Positions 27,603 to 40,433 are shown, counted from the first letter of the stretch. The stretch: 64,000 nucleotides of DNA from Branchiostoma floridae (GCF_000003815.2 NC_049980.1:16079598-16143597), one strand, 5' to 3'. Made by a program: numbers and translations. The notes: generated by a model from the letters alone, not told the origin.

Positions 27603-29930
27603 TATAGCTCACCGAATCTCTACCATTATCATTGTCTTCATATAAATCCTAATTCTTCTGGAATTTTATTGTATATCTCTGTCATGATACATGGAAGTAC
27701 GTCTAATCTTGTATCCTGATAGACTAGTAATGTTTCCAATTCTGTTATTGAACGCATGTCGATAATGAGCTTTGAGAGGCATTCGTCGCTTTGGGGACTT
27801 GCAGTCGACTTACAGGAAATGAGTTATACTACATCAGAGACAACTTAAATTGATTTTTCCTCTGTCCTCAATAACTAGAAATCTGGCTCAATTCCATTTA
27901 TGACAGTAACATAGCCCTTACGTATCATTCAAAGCAAAGAGTGACGGTAAAACTTGCATATACAATTTTCTGAACAATACGTCACTTTGCGAACTTCGCC
28001 CGGTGTAGAAATAACCAATAATTGCGAGGCTTCCAAACTCCACCAGGGACGATATCAGACGTTTCACCTTCATTCTTTGACATAGAGAATGTTAGTATAT
28101 CCAGCTTAAGTCAGACTATTTTGCTGCTAACGCAATGATTTATTAGCAGTAGTAGGAAAGCCGTCGTGGCTCATTTCTGACGGCTTTTACTGACACAGGT
28201 AATTCCTCTATAAATAAAACTGCGTGCAATGAGATTTTGTTGCAGACGGAAGGCAAAGGGCGTGGATTTTTATGACAACACCACGAGTTCTAACGAGTTG
28301 CAATTAGTTTTAACTGTGCTCTATTCTCTGTTCGTCTAGTTGAAGGCAGAACAACCCCTAGGCAAAAGTACATTAGCTCGTTTCGTAACATTACATTACG
28401 TGTATGTATGTCTGTCAAGCCCCAATGGTTCTTATGCCTTGCTGCTCCATGTCACTAATAGTAAACCGAAGTCCGCGCGGCCCGTCCACTGACCAACCCA
28501 TTAGTCCCTGCAGCTGCTGGCAAGAGATTGTGTAACACAAGTTTCCACTACATACATTTGGGTAGATTTGCAATAAACCACTAACTTTTGATTAATTAAT
28601 TCATTTATTAATTCATTCATCCCATACAGACGTTCTTCGTCTTCAATATCTTGATCACAGTAAGTTTCAAGTAGCTCGAAGATTCGTTGCACTGTGACCA
28701 AATCTTTTATAAGCGGTCGTTGATATCACTGTTGTTCGTTCTAACTCGGGATCTTTCTTACGTTTCCATTTATAACATGGAGATTCCATGGCAACGCAAA
28801 TGTGCTTCCCAATACTTGAAATAATATCAAGAAAACATAGTACCTTAACATTCCAAAGTGCCGTAAAGCTAGTTACCTGGTACTTACGATAATAAAGATA
28901 ACAATTTTACCTAAACGGTCTTAAATATTAAAGTGGTAAATCAAAAGTGATAGGCTGGAAATACCAATTGGAATCATTTTCACAGACGATTTGCATTGAA
29001 TGAAGATGTGATCGGTTTGGCGGCTACCGTACATGTGTATCAGCACAGGATTGGCGCTGACGCCACCAGGTCTGCTACTGTCTGTCTCAAGGAATCATCA
29101 AAGTCAATCAAATGCTGGCTAACGAAGATATCAATTAATAATCGAGTCAAACGTCCAGAGGATTTATTCTACTTATATAATGTTCAAAGAAGCATATTCT
29201 GCTATTCAAACTCCATATTCAATACGGAGATTCTTTTCTTTTCCGTTCAATATTTTTTTCCCCAGCTACTCGCGGAAGGCAATACGAATGGAAAGGAAAT
29301 TAAGTTTATCTAAAGACAAAGCAAGGTTAACGTTGCTTCTGGATGTTTTGAGTGACATCCATCACTCTTCTTAAGTGTCACTAGCATGAACTGATAGAAC
29401 AAATTAATGCAAATACGAAACGTACCCTATTTTATTGTAGGGTTGTTTTTGTCCTGAAATATTGTTAATCTAAATGTCTAACCTGCATAAACGTAGAAAG
29501 AGCATTCAGTATTACAACATTACCAACAAAACAAGGCTTACCATCGAAAACAGGTCATTAACACGAACTTAATACATCGGATGATAAATTTGTACTTCAT
29601 CCAAAATTGAATTTAATTTGCCCCGAAGAAACGCTATCTGTTTGTACACTACCTGCCCGCCTCAGGCGTGAAACGTACATCTATATGTGCCCTTTCACTC
29701 CCGGAATCTAATTTCTGAGGATCCCTCTTCTCAATCCTTTGATACATAAGGGATCATTGTACCTGTCACTGTAGCAGATCCGCCAGACATAACATTTTGT
29801 TGCACCTTGTCGGTAGTGTCTGATGAACCAATTCGTTATATTCTATCTCAACTAAGGAATGGTAGGGATGAGGTATGGATGCATAATAATTCAGTGAAAA
29901 ACGTGTTGTCAAAGAAAGATTTGCATTTAA
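27603..29930. other. non-coding stretch, no gene seen
   Basis: No gene or strong repeat recognised. An ATTAATTAATTC-type low-complexity patch lies near 28589-28620. Confidence 0.4.
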
Positions 29931-30115
29931 CTCCCACTCCACGGGGTACGTGCCGGCCACGCTGCGACCTAAGATTAGACGCTTAAGGAATTTCATAGAT
30001 GAAAACGAAACTTTTTACGCTTTGTGTGTTTTGTCGTCTTTTCAGTTATATTTTGCATGATATTCCAATAACAGTGTTATGGATTACACAAGTCGCCGTC
30101 AAGTGGAATGGGGGC
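29931..30115 (-). mobile_element. copy of the CCACTAGACGGCG MITE family
   Basis: On the minus strand it opens GGCCCCCATTCCACTTGACGG. It carries the middle GTGTAATCCATAACACTG and the tail CATCTATGAAATTCCTTAAG, and ends near GGTCGCAGCGTGGCCGGC…CCGTGGAGTGGGAG. Confidence 0.7.
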
Positions 30116-30899
30116 CTTACTAAAAGATCATGTGCATTGCTCACATATTGTTGCATGGCAGTTGCTTTCACCATTACAAGGTACGTTTTCTATGAAATCA
30201 CCGGCAGGGGTCTCGCGACGGAATGATATGACGGCAGACCATTTTCTTGGCTGTGTTTTCTTTATGTGCAACATTGCAAATAGCGTTAGGGTTCTGACCT
30301 CCTGGGGTGGATGAGAAGGTCATGATGTTCAAAGGAAGATACATAGCTATAGGCCATCCATGTTGCTACCGGGTGTACAGCATGTACACTGAGAGGAAGC
30401 CATGTGTCCCACATCAGTTTGCTTTCAGCTTGTGCATCTTTTCGTTTCAGTGCCCTAGATAATGTACCGTGGTGTTGTAGTAGTGCCAAATAACTACGCA
30501 AGATAACAGTTGCCCAAGCAACTTGATAAAATTCGGAAACGGTCAGACGTTTCAGACAGAATATGCTGTCTTTCGTGGGTGACTAAGCGATGATATGGAT
30601 TTGCAAGGTTTTTAACCCAAACCCTGAACTGATATGTGTTTTAGGTGTACCAGTTACCAACAGAAGCCCGTAAGTCCAATGGGTGTCTGAAAAACTCACT
30701 GAAAGAAAATAACGTACAACGTTAACATTGCTTCTCCTATGCCATTTCATGGCCATGTCATGAATCATGAATCATTTTGTGCTTAGAATCATGGGTAATT
30801 TCTAAGAGGATTTCTCAGAATAAGATGTAACTCAAATTGCCAAGACAGAACTTGGAGAAATGTTCTAAGTGCACTTATGATTTGCAATAAAACAAACTG

Positions 30900-30992
30900 A
30901 GATAGATTAAATAAGTAAACAAAGTTTTATCATTTCCTGACTGCGCGCTCTGACCAATTGTTGGTTGCAGCTAGGGCGCCATCTAGTGGCGC
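30900..30992 (+). repeat. 3' end of a CCACTAGACGGCG-family copy with a CTCF-like site
   Basis: The family tail is recognisable in degraded form (…GCGCGCTCTGACCAATTG, GGTTGCAG) and ends GGGCGCCATCTAGTGGCGC. The minus strand of 30976-30989 reads CCACTAGATGGCGC. That fits the published animal CTCF core CCASYAGRKGGCRS at every position. The 5' limit of the repeat is uncertain. Confidence 0.5.
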
Positions 30993-32111
30993 TTAGCCGT
31001 CTAGTAGGAACCTTATCAGGATACAACATTGTCTTGGGTCTCACTAAAATCGCTTAGACTTGTCATCACCTCATCAATTCAGAGCTTTGGTTTAAAACGT
31101 GGTAGATCCACATTCCCATTTAGGAAGACAACGGATTCTGTCTGAAATGTTTGATTGTTTCAAAATTTTCTCCAGTTGTTTCAGTAACTGTTACCTTGCA
31201 AATCTTGATACCTGGATGTCTATCCCTCGTCGATATGGACGCAGAGTATTCATTAACACGTTTAGAAGGATGCACTGCAATCAAAGAATAAGAAAAGTAA
31301 TTTCTTCACTGTCTGTGAGGTGGTTTCGCCTAGCATTATTGACAGAAAGACCTAAAATGATGGCCTTCAGGTGTTCTGATGGCATACAGATCATCTTCCA
31401 CGATCCTGGCGGCAAAGCAGGAAACCGCAGTTCTCCTGAGAGAGCCGTCTGGCTGAGGGGATTCGGAACATCAAAAGCTACAGAATATTTCAAACTTTTG
31501 TGACGTCAAATCTCCTGCTTTCTCATCGTGAGGAGCCCTAGGTAATCATTAGTTATTGATAGAAACAGGATCCCTTCTGACAATTAGATTAGTACAATGA
31601 TATTTTTAACTTGTTACCGCTAATCCTATGTGACATCTATACAAGTCATGATAGAAGACCTGATTATCCCGGACTTATACACGCTCGGAAAAGTTGACGA
31701 AAATTGATGACAGTCTTAAATGTCAAACTTTTGACATCGTCTTCTTGAATAGATCAGTAACAACGTACAGTTAGGTTTAATATCATTGCCGCTATAATCC
31801 ATTATTGAAATAGCGTTACATCCAAATGCTGACAACGTGCTTTTGGAATCCATAATCGCACTTCCGTCAACGGCGTAATTTGTACACTGAATTGATTTTA
31901 AAAATCATCTACCTAAGGGAAGTGCACGTGGCTACTTAATCACATCTTTAAGTGCCTCACACATTCCGCATGCCTTCATTACAATGAAGCATCGCATTCT
32001 TTAGACTTTATCGGCTGTCTGTCACCAGATAGCTGCCTGGAAACAGAAGCACTTGTGAATACCAATGTTGCCAACAAGATCTGTTTCTGAAGACGACTTC
32101 TTTTTATTGAA
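30993..32111. other. non-coding stretch, no gene seen
   Basis: A 134-codon plus-strand frame (31099-31503) overlaps a 70-codon minus frame. I recognise no domain, splice framework or codon pattern that would support either. Confidence 0.35.
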
Positions 32112-32276
32112 TCCCATTTCCAACAGAGGCTGCGACCGCTGAACGATCAAGATTTCCAAGATTTCACCAATCGGTCTTGTATCATATTCCAACCAAAGAT
32201 CACGCATACACATGTACAAATCTAGTTTGGGTTGCTGTACTGTCGCTCAGCAATCGCCGTCTACTGGAATGGGCGC
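32112..32276 (-). mobile_element. copy of the CCACTAGACGGCG MITE family
   Basis: On the minus strand it opens GGCGCCCATTCCAGTAGACG followed by GCGATTGCTGAGCGACAG, and ends GCGGTCGCAGCCTCTGTTGG then AAATGGGAT. Both termini are preserved; the middle is shortened. Confidence 0.7.
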
Positions 32277-32701
32277 CATACACAATGATGGTATTTTCGT
32301 TTGGCCTGCAATAGCGCCACTATAAAATGACCCGTTTTAACCTGAAAGGCTTAAGAAACGAAATAGAAAGACATTAAAGGATCATTTAAGAAGACATTCC
32401 GGCAGTAGCACACCAGACATGCGGAAATATGGGATATATTAAGTGCCTCATTGTCTCCTCTAAATGGCGTTTCCACGTTCGCAGGAATCCAATAATCCCC
32501 TACGTCTCATTGCCTGTTTCTGCAGGATATGCTTTTGTGATCGTTAGTAAATCCAAACACGCTACCAATCTCTGTACATGCTGATATTTCCTGAGCAATA
32601 ACAGTCTACCCGTTCGTGCACACGCACTCGATATTGTAAGAATACACAGAGAGAGAACAGAGCACACAATTCTACAGTTCCGTAAGGCCTTATGTTCCTT
32701 T

Positions 32702-32908
32702 GCCGGTGATGGCTGAGCGACCGTACAATTACTACAAATACATCGACCAAAATTGAACCATCGTTTTAAAAATGGAATGTGATGCAAGATGTCAATGTCT
32801 GATTTAGAAGTCAACTCAACAAACAAAATCAAAAATAAAGTCGTTCTTGAACAAATCTTGATTCGCTCAGCCGCTGCTCGCTGTCGCAGTCCCAGTGGAA
32901 AGGTAGTG
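32702..32908 (+). mobile_element. copy of the CCACTAGACGGCG MITE family
   Basis: Starts GCCGGTGATGGCTGAGCGACC and ends GCTGTCGCAGTCCCAGTGGAAAGG. The middle holds CGACCAAAATTGAACC, a family landmark. A 146-codon minus frame covering it has no recognisable domain and is taken as chance. Confidence 0.65.
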
Positions 32909-33839
32909 TAAACGCTCGTCAGACGCTGCATGGTGTACAATCTGGCTTCAATAATTACGCCAATAATGTAGTCCTTGAAAGAGTGTTCTGGAGAGATTGC
33001 TTGAGAAAAGTCGTGAAAACATGCCAGTAAAACTCCCCCTATTTTATCTGAAGAGCTCCTGCGGTGCTAATATTCTCCATTCGTAAAACCGTTCCATCTC
33101 CATGGGATTTATGTATGTCCTGACCTTTGAAAAATTACCATCTCATATTCCTTTGACTCACATAACAGTCAAAGTAAAGTCAGACGATTTTCCGATGGGC
33201 GCGGTCATATTAGGTATTCTATGGTACGTCTGCCCCATATCCACTCATCCCTGCCTCCATCGTACTGTCTGCATGGCTTTAAAGGAAAGTTATAACCATA
33301 ATGCAGCCCATGAGCTGCCCTGAGTCCGTCCTATTGGTGCCATGTTGGTGTGAGGAATGCTGGGGTGATGTTTACAGCCTGACCTGACGATTCTATCTCA
33401 TCACCATAAAACAAACTTGGAAGGGCCATCTTTTGGCTGGGGATATCACGAAGTAAAGTTCGCTATCTTTCCTTGTGCCATAGCTAATACATATTCGCGC
33501 CCGGTTTCAACAACTATTTGCAATTCGGTTTCGTTTGTACAAGATCATTTGGACATGATTTGAAATTCAGATATCACAGAAGTGCTTTCAGATTACCAGT
33601 GAAACGTAGTGACACTTGTAATGTTAAGAGTTTGATTTTATCTTCATCTGTCAAAGACCATTTGGACAAGGTACAATATAGTAATGCGTAGATAAGACAG
33701 GCATGCATTCTGCAGATACCAATGAAAACGAGGTGACAAAATATGTTTGCTTGACGTTATCTCAAGTTTCGTTCCTGGTGCCGTGACTTAACCTTTATCT
33801 TACCTAGGCCAGTGAGGAGTAGATTTGGTACAGTTACAT

Positions 33840-34142
33840 CCCCATTCCGCTAGGACGGCGGCCTCGCTGAGGCCGAGCGATTTGACAGAGCGCTCAACGA
33901 ATCTGATAGATACTTGTGTAGGGGTTCCATTTTCGAAATTTACCATCGTTTTCTAAGATCTTCTAAGGATTTTCGGTTTTGCTGTTCACAGACACAGATA
34001 CACAAACACACCGGAGGAAAAACGGACCTTCTTCTGCTTTGCGTGTTGGGTTGTATTAGTCAAACTTAAACATTTTCGTGATATCAATCGTGAAATCAAG
34101 GGTTATGCAAATTAAGCGCGATCGCCGTCTAGTGGAATGAGG
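33840..34142 (-). mobile_element. longest copy of the CCACTAGACGGCG MITE family (303 bp)
   Basis: The left end CCCCATTCCGCTAGGACGGC and the right end GCCGTCTAGTGGAATGAGG are mutual inverted repeats of about 20 bp. Family landmarks (GCGCTCAACGAATCTGATAG; GTGAAATCAAGGGTTATG) lie inside in inverted order, fixing the minus orientation. It is about 80-100 bp longer than other copies because of extra internal sequence. Confidence 0.75.
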
Positions 34143-34988
34143 CAAACATTTGACAGATCTAGATACGTCCCGTTCTGTAGTCGGCTACCGTTCTTACAAT
34201 ACAATTATACGATACAATTATCCCTCCACGAAGTTCACCCTCGGTCGCATTGTAGCCGATCGATGCCAACATTGAAACACTGCTTGACTTCGTGCTTTGT
34301 CGTTGCGTCAAATTGAATTAATCTACCTTTCTCCTCACAGACCATGACGCTGGGCACGCCAGAATGATCGTATGTAGGGATGGGGGACAGACAATTCATC
34401 ATCTTGTCTCTTCAGTGCCACATTGCTGTGAAACGCGCACACGAATCATTGCACATCTCCGCCCTGCCAGACACCTTCCAGATAATTCTAGCGCGTATGT
34501 CAACCACGTTCTGCGTTTTTACACCCACGCCTCTCCGGCAGATAGAATACAAACTTTAACGGCACAATGAAGTAAAGGCAAGGCCAGGGAAGGCAATGTA
34601 CAGAAAAGCAGTAACAAGACATTTGGATAGTTTCGGTCGGGATTCGCATTGTGACGTTACCAATAGAAGCAATCCTTCACAGTACAACATAGACACATAG
34701 CCTCCTTTCCGGAGGGTATGTGCCCTGCTCTGCAAGATGTATGTATTCAGGACGCTGTCCAACACGGCATGTGTTTTCTGATGTATCACTCCTTTATATA
34801 GCAGTGCGTTTCTCCGGAGCACGGGACTACACCGCTGTGCTCAAGACGCGCAGCGCACAATTGAGACAGAATAGTATGTCTTCTTACGTTAGCGTGGCGT
34901 AAAATGTTGGCATTTAGGAAGATTTCCCACCGGTGATATTTGATACGTCAGCAAACACAAGTGTGTCAAGTGAGCGTTGATTCTCATG

Positions 34989-35092
34989 TATTTATACAGA
35001 CCGAGGCGCCGTGACATTTCTACTGCTCAGGCTGTAAAGGAGCTGGCTGGCTGAGAACACCTTGGACTGACATTGGAAGATATACACAGAAG
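34989..35092 (+). promoter_or_regulatory. possible TATA box and non-coding first exon
   Basis: TATTTATA at 34989-34996 is followed about 100 bp later by the strong splice donor CAGAAG|GTAAGTAC, with the exon ending at 35092. The segment between contains no ATG, as expected of a 5'-UTR exon. If real, it would start a plus-strand gene whose coding exons lie downstream (compare the candidate exon at 38953). Donor-like sequences occur by chance at this scale, so this is weak. Confidence 0.22.
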
Positions 35093-35100
35093 GTAAGTAC

Positions 35101-36730
35101 TATTGAGTATGATTATTTCCAACACATTACAAATATAGGGGCATCTTCAACAAAATAAGTATGGACATTTGCTAATACTACATTTTCACTTCCAAATCCT
35201 GCCGAATCTGTTACCCTTGATGTCTTCATTAACTTTATCTTGATACATTTTAGGTTTATTTACCACTATACAAAATTTGTAATGCTGAAAATAGACATGA
35301 TTGTATTCGCAAGTCACATTTGAAAAGAAAACAAGAGCGAAAATTCCACCTTTCCCTTTTGCCGCAATATTTGACAACTCATTGAAGAGATTTAGCACGA
35401 ATGCGCTCCGTTATTTTTGAGATGAAAGAAAAGCAACAATGTCAATGGTACGTCTGACACCTGAGTAATGACCGGTCTTACACGGCAACCAGATGGGCAA
35501 AATGATTGGAACAAACAGAGAACCACGTGCAAGAAGACCTCATCTACAATGGCAGACTCAGAGATCCCAAATGACCAGGTATAAAGCTGAGCTATGCTCT
35601 AGAAGGATATTCATAGTCGACGTTATTGATACAGCGCTACTGTGTTAGACATTCTATCTAGACACCATCGCATGCCCCCAGGTGATCTAGCACCTATTGC
35701 ATTCAGTGTAATGCAGCAATGTTTTTTTTTAAACTGTCTGGGTAAACTTTTGGCTTTGTTTTTGGGCGGCAGCGCCTATCATTGATTCCCATCCCTTTAT
35801 CACCAACTTTCAATTTCTTTGATAAAAGCCTCCCACATAACCACAAAGTCAATGTAAACTTACTTGGCATCACATGAGAGATTACGAGATCCTCAAGATC
35901 CATTTCAACTAATCCCCTGTGATCGTACAAAGTTTCACTCACTGACAAAAACTCCATTTGCAAGATTGCTAGCCTTAGGGTGATTTTTATCAAGGCTACA
36001 TTTCCACAAGGGCCGCGGCAGAAAAAGCTGTGTTTGAATAAGCTTATAAACAATTGCTAAGCTCAATTGGATCAGTGTTCAAGTGTTATCGAAGGATTCG
36101 TCACAATTGTGATGTGCAGTGCGCATCAAGTGAGTAACAGCTGGCATTCAGAAGCAATAAGAAATTCATATGTCTAGACGTCTTCTGTGGAAGCAAAATG
36201 GGACTCAATTTACTGGTTGATCCGCCTTCTTGTGTGGTTCTTGTCAGTTTGGTGCCTGCAGCTCAATTGGGATGAGTTCAAATTACATCTCGCAACTGTT
36301 GTAACGTCGAATAGTATAAGTGCAGCATGCAAAGTTCCCTCTATAAATGGTTTTGTGTTGGCAACAGTGGAGTTATTTATTACCTTGTTAGTCCCATTAC
36401 CGCCCACAGTAGTGAGCTGAGCGATGGCGATGCGTTTAATATGTAATATCGACCAGGGATAATGTCCCGAATTGACGTAATAAGTGCGGCAGTCGTCATC
36501 CACATCTTTTGGTAACAAAGGAAGATGTAGATTCATGTACCAGCCTGGCGCCGCAGGTTATTTGAAAGCAGAAAAAGTCATCCTTCATAGACACTCCCTG
36601 GGGCTGCGCGGAGAACAGTGTGTGATGTGGTATTTGTGTCAGGTGATGTTTCTCACGTTTAGCTGCTTTATGCATTTGTACATCTCGTTTCAGTTGCGCA
36701 GTCTGACGTCTCGCAGTGATTGCCCTTTTC
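35101..36730. other. non-coding stretch, no gene seen
   Basis: Open frames of 77-116 codons overlap on opposite strands and show no motif. It could be intronic if the first exon at 34989 is real. Confidence 0.35.
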
Positions 36731-36733
36731 TAA

Positions 36734-37795
36734 AGCCCCGGTCACAAAGCGCGTACGATTCCTTGCGATGGACTATTCCGCATATCCTACGATGAGCGCA
36801 GTACATCGCAAGAAAATCGTAAGCATCGCAAGCCATCGCAACGCATCGGATGGTGTTCAAAATTTTTCCAGCGTCGCACGATTTTTCACTTGTGTCTCTT
36901 TTGTATAGCCGTCTGACCGCTTTTGTGCTTCTTTAACCAACAAAATGTGGACATAGCTGTTAAATAAATTCCTATAATATCTTTAACTGTAAAAATAAAT
37001 TACAAAAGACTATGACAACAAGAGTATTACAAGCAAAAGTTCAAATCAAGCGTGAGTACTGGTATGGTTATCTCGGCCTGCTTACCGGCTCTACGTGTCA
37101 GGCACTTTCGAAGATCGTATCATGATATGCTATCAACAAAAAGATGCCATCATACAAAAATCAATTGATAAGCATTATATCATATATATTTCCGAATCAT
37201 AGAGCCTGCCTTTATGTTCGAGTTGTCCCCATGGTTATTACGATTATGGTAAACTGACCCAAGACCGACGAGAGCTGAGATTTGATCTAATTATAAACTC
37301 ACGTGCATGAAGCGATCAAACAATTGTCTGCATCACCTGTGCGTGCCGCGCTGTTCTCTGGTTGCGACTGTGGCAGTTGCGACTGATATATTTCCCCTTT
37401 TCGTCAATATCGACAATATCAGGGAAAACTGAAACCATCACAACATGCTAAAAAATCATAAATCTATAACCTCATCAGTAGACAAAAACTGCCGTAATGA
37501 ACTCTGCTATGGGGGCAAATAAAATCTTACGACGATAGCGAAATTTTGAACATGTTCAAAATCCATTTCAGCTCTATTTTTCGCCATACGACGCTCCCCG
37601 ATTTACTATGATTCACTGCGACTGACACAGACACGCTCTTATGACCTCATCGTACGATCCACTACGCGCTTTGTGACCACGGCTTTATATACTTAAACCA
37701 TTGCTTCCGATTTTCTTCCGACTTACGTCGCACTGCGATTATCCTGCGCATCGGAAGGAATCGCAAGGAATCGTACGCGCTTTGTGACCGGGGCT
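36734..37795. mobile_element. Harbinger-like non-autonomous DNA transposon (1,062 bp)
   Basis: The terminal inverted repeats match over 36 bp with no mismatch: 36734-36769 starts AGCCCCGGTCACAAAGCGCG, and 37760-37795 is its reverse complement. The trinucleotide TAA flanks both ends (36731-36733 and 37796-37798), matching the TWA target duplication of the PIF/Harbinger superfamily. No transposase frame is present. A second, degraded copy of the right terminus (CGCGCTTTGTGACCACGGCTT) lies inside at about 37665-37685. Subterminal CATCGCAAG-type repeats follow the left end. Confidence 0.85.
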
Positions 37796-38028
37796 TAAGG
37801 CAACGGACAAATTAGCTTTCACGAAAAGTTACGACCAGGCCGTTAAATAGAATGTGTCTAGTTTGTCGCTGTTCCAAGCTTAGATTTGATGTTGGCCATA
37901 ACTATAACTGAGACACAGAAAATGTGTAAACCACTATAAAAAATATAAAGGTGAAGGGAAGTGTGAGTATGATAAGACTCTGGCAATTTCAGTTGAGGGC
38001 ATGTGTTGTACATTACCGGTACCTTAGT

Positions 38029-38210
38029 CACACTGGTCCGCGATCGCTGAGCGACCGTGCAGCGACCAAAATTGAATGCATGTGACCCCTGATTTCATAT
38101 TTAGTCTAAGATACATGATGTTAACGACACTAAAAAACAAAACGTAAAAAAGATGTTCTTATCTTTATGAAATTCGTTGAACAATCGCGACCTCTTTTGG
38201 AAAGGGGCTG
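38029..38210 (+). mobile_element. copy of the CCACTAGACGGCG MITE family
   Basis: The head CGATCGCTGAGCGACCGTGC, then AGCGACCAAAATTGAATG and GTGACCCCTGATTTCATA, is close to the family consensus. The tail TATGAAATTCGTTGAACAATCG ends near TTTTGGAAAGGGG. The outermost bases of the 5' terminus are degraded. Confidence 0.7.
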
Positions 38211-38952
38211 TAAATTAAGTACCATTGTGTGATTGCAAAATGTGTCATTGTCATTTACAGGTGAATGTAGCTATACGTCAGTATTAATGTAATTTAATGA
38301 TATTGCTACATAGGTACTTAGGTAACTGCTAAGTAGCACACCACTTCTTTTCATTAGTGATCCCTCTGCACTTGAAGATAATACAGTTCCACAGCGCTAA
38401 GCACGTGCCAAATCGTAGCTCCAGAGGACTTTTGCTCTGCAGAAGATCTGGGTTATATGAAAAAGGGACGGGAACTCACTGAAACCTGTGACAGCTCCAA
38501 TGCCAAAAGGGCAATTACACCTGCATAGAGTAGAGGTAGTAAGGAGGACCAGACAATCTGCAAGTTTCATAATCTTATTGTATGTATGTATGCAGCCAGG
38601 TATGTGATATTTTCAACATTTCAATTTTTATTTTAAGCAAAGTTATAGTCGAAAATATGCGCAAAAATGGCATTATTCGCACTTAATTTCCGATTAAAGC
38701 AACTAGCGAGCAGCCCAGCTTGTGAACTTGCAACCAGGTGTTGTTTCTCCAAGTAGCGGTCACCATATGCCATGTTCATCCTTTGGTTTCTGCGGATTGT
38801 TTGAGGTCACATAGCAGTGATGATGAAGTATACAGCTTATTGTTCCCAAAGAGAAGTGATGCTTCAAATTAGATTTGCCCATGAGGTGTTCTGCATTCCG
38901 TTGCTCCGTGCCGCTTTAGTATCAAAGGACCTATACACGAAATGTGTTTTAG

Positions 38953-39097
38953 GTGACTGCCCATATTAGCAGCACCGGAAAGTGCAATTGCAAGTTGACC
39001 GTGCGAACACTGCAGCAGACATCAATCAGTGAGGCGGTGGTGGATACGGTAGAAGAATGGATGAAGAAGCAAATTTATAGCGACCCGACAAGATCAG
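38953..39097 (+). CDS. candidate internal coding exon, unrecognised
   Basis: A 145-bp segment is preceded by GTGTTTTAG and followed by AGATCAG|GTAGCG, acceptable acceptor and donor sites, and is open throughout in one frame. The translation has a protein-like composition (Val-Thr-Ala-His start, a Cys-Asn-Cys, an acidic/basic helix-like stretch with Val-Glu-Glu-Trp-Met-Lys-Lys, ending Asp-Pro-Thr-Arg-Ser). I do not recognise the family. A second open segment with plausible composition lies upstream at about 38385-38516. Neither is linked to other exons with certainty. Confidence 0.3.
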
Positions 39098-39856
39098 GTA
39101 GCGCGATGTCAGGTTTCAGTAATCAGTCACGCTAGTATCTACTAGGGACGGATCGCGGCGGCATGTATAGTGTATTCAATGAATATGATCACCATCCGAC
39201 CTCCTGTGTACTGTAAATATTACAGAGAATTCCATAGAGCTGTGTAACCTCCACCAGGCATTCCTCTAAGAGGCTTCATGCGGATATTAGAATTCGGCAA
39301 AAAAGGGTGAATATTTGGCCAGGGAAGTGACCTCATGGTGGATATAACATATCCCTCTCGAATATTACAAATTGTACTCTGTGGCCGGCTAACTAATCTG
39401 ACATGCTATTCTATTTGACCAGTTTCTACTATTTCCATCGACCTGTGGAAAAAGACCAAAAATACGTCATTGTCTGTCATGCATGTCAAAACTACCCATA
39501 CGAACACTATGGACTAGCCATCGCACCTCTCCCTTGAAACGGCAGAATAATTCCCGACTCTGAGGTGATGGTATTGGGCAGGAGTCAGACACGCCCGTCA
39601 TGTAAGGAGGTCTCGTGAATCGATCAGCAGGATGATTCATGGTGCTGTCCCCGCTAAGTGACCGACCTTGCCGCCTCATTTTTACTCCCATCGACACACA
39701 AGCCCCTGGCGAATCAAACACAGGATTACCTGAAGCTTCACTGCAGGAGTTCACACAGCATGCTTCAAACCAACCGCAAATGGATCATGCATAACCCTGC
39801 AAGGGTTCACAGCGAAGTAGATACAAAAGTCAGGGACAAATCACTTATTAGGCTTA

Positions 39857-39950
39857 CTTTCCACAACATGGCGATCGCTGAGCGACCGTTCAGCAACCAA
39901 GATTGGATTTGTGTGACTCTTGCTTTCATACACATTTCATTCACAAATAC
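39857..39950 (+). repeat. 5' half of a CCACTAGACGGCG MITE family copy
   Basis: Starts CTTTCCACAACATGGCGATC, continues GCTGAGCGACCGTTCAGC, and reaches GTGTGACTCTTGCTTTCAT before similarity stops. No 3' terminus was found nearby, so it is truncated. Confidence 0.6.
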
Positions 39951-40433
39951 CTAGACTAGAAGAACACTGGCGGCGATGTGAAACACTAGTGATTTTTCAC
40001 TTAAAGTATTGAACTTATTCAAAAGGAACATTTAACCATCTTAAAAACACACTGTCTCTTATCGTGAGACCGTTTCCGTTTGTCGAAGACGAGGAAACAT
40101 TGGCCTTGGTGATTCTGTGCTTCCTGAAAAATGCATGGACTCCAACACCTGCCGTTCTCTGAGGGAAGCCTGAGGCCAGGTGAGGATGATGCACAGCTCA
40201 GGTCTACATCCTTAGAGGAAGCGGAATAAATCTAAATCTTATCATATTATTAAATATGTTGAGATGCCCTGTAAGGGTACTCAAACCATGCTGAGGTTAG
40301 TCAGGCGTTGTTGGGTAAATATGTTGAAAATTACCTTCGGTTGTATAGATTGTGATAGCGCCTTTTCCATGTTTCATATTAAGGAACTCGCTCAAACATC
40401 CTCGGCCATAGTGAATGTAGAAGCGCCACGTTA

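Noticed and set aside
32500-32940. 146-codon minus-strand open frame
   Set aside because: Much of it runs antisense through a MITE copy and it has no recognisable motif.
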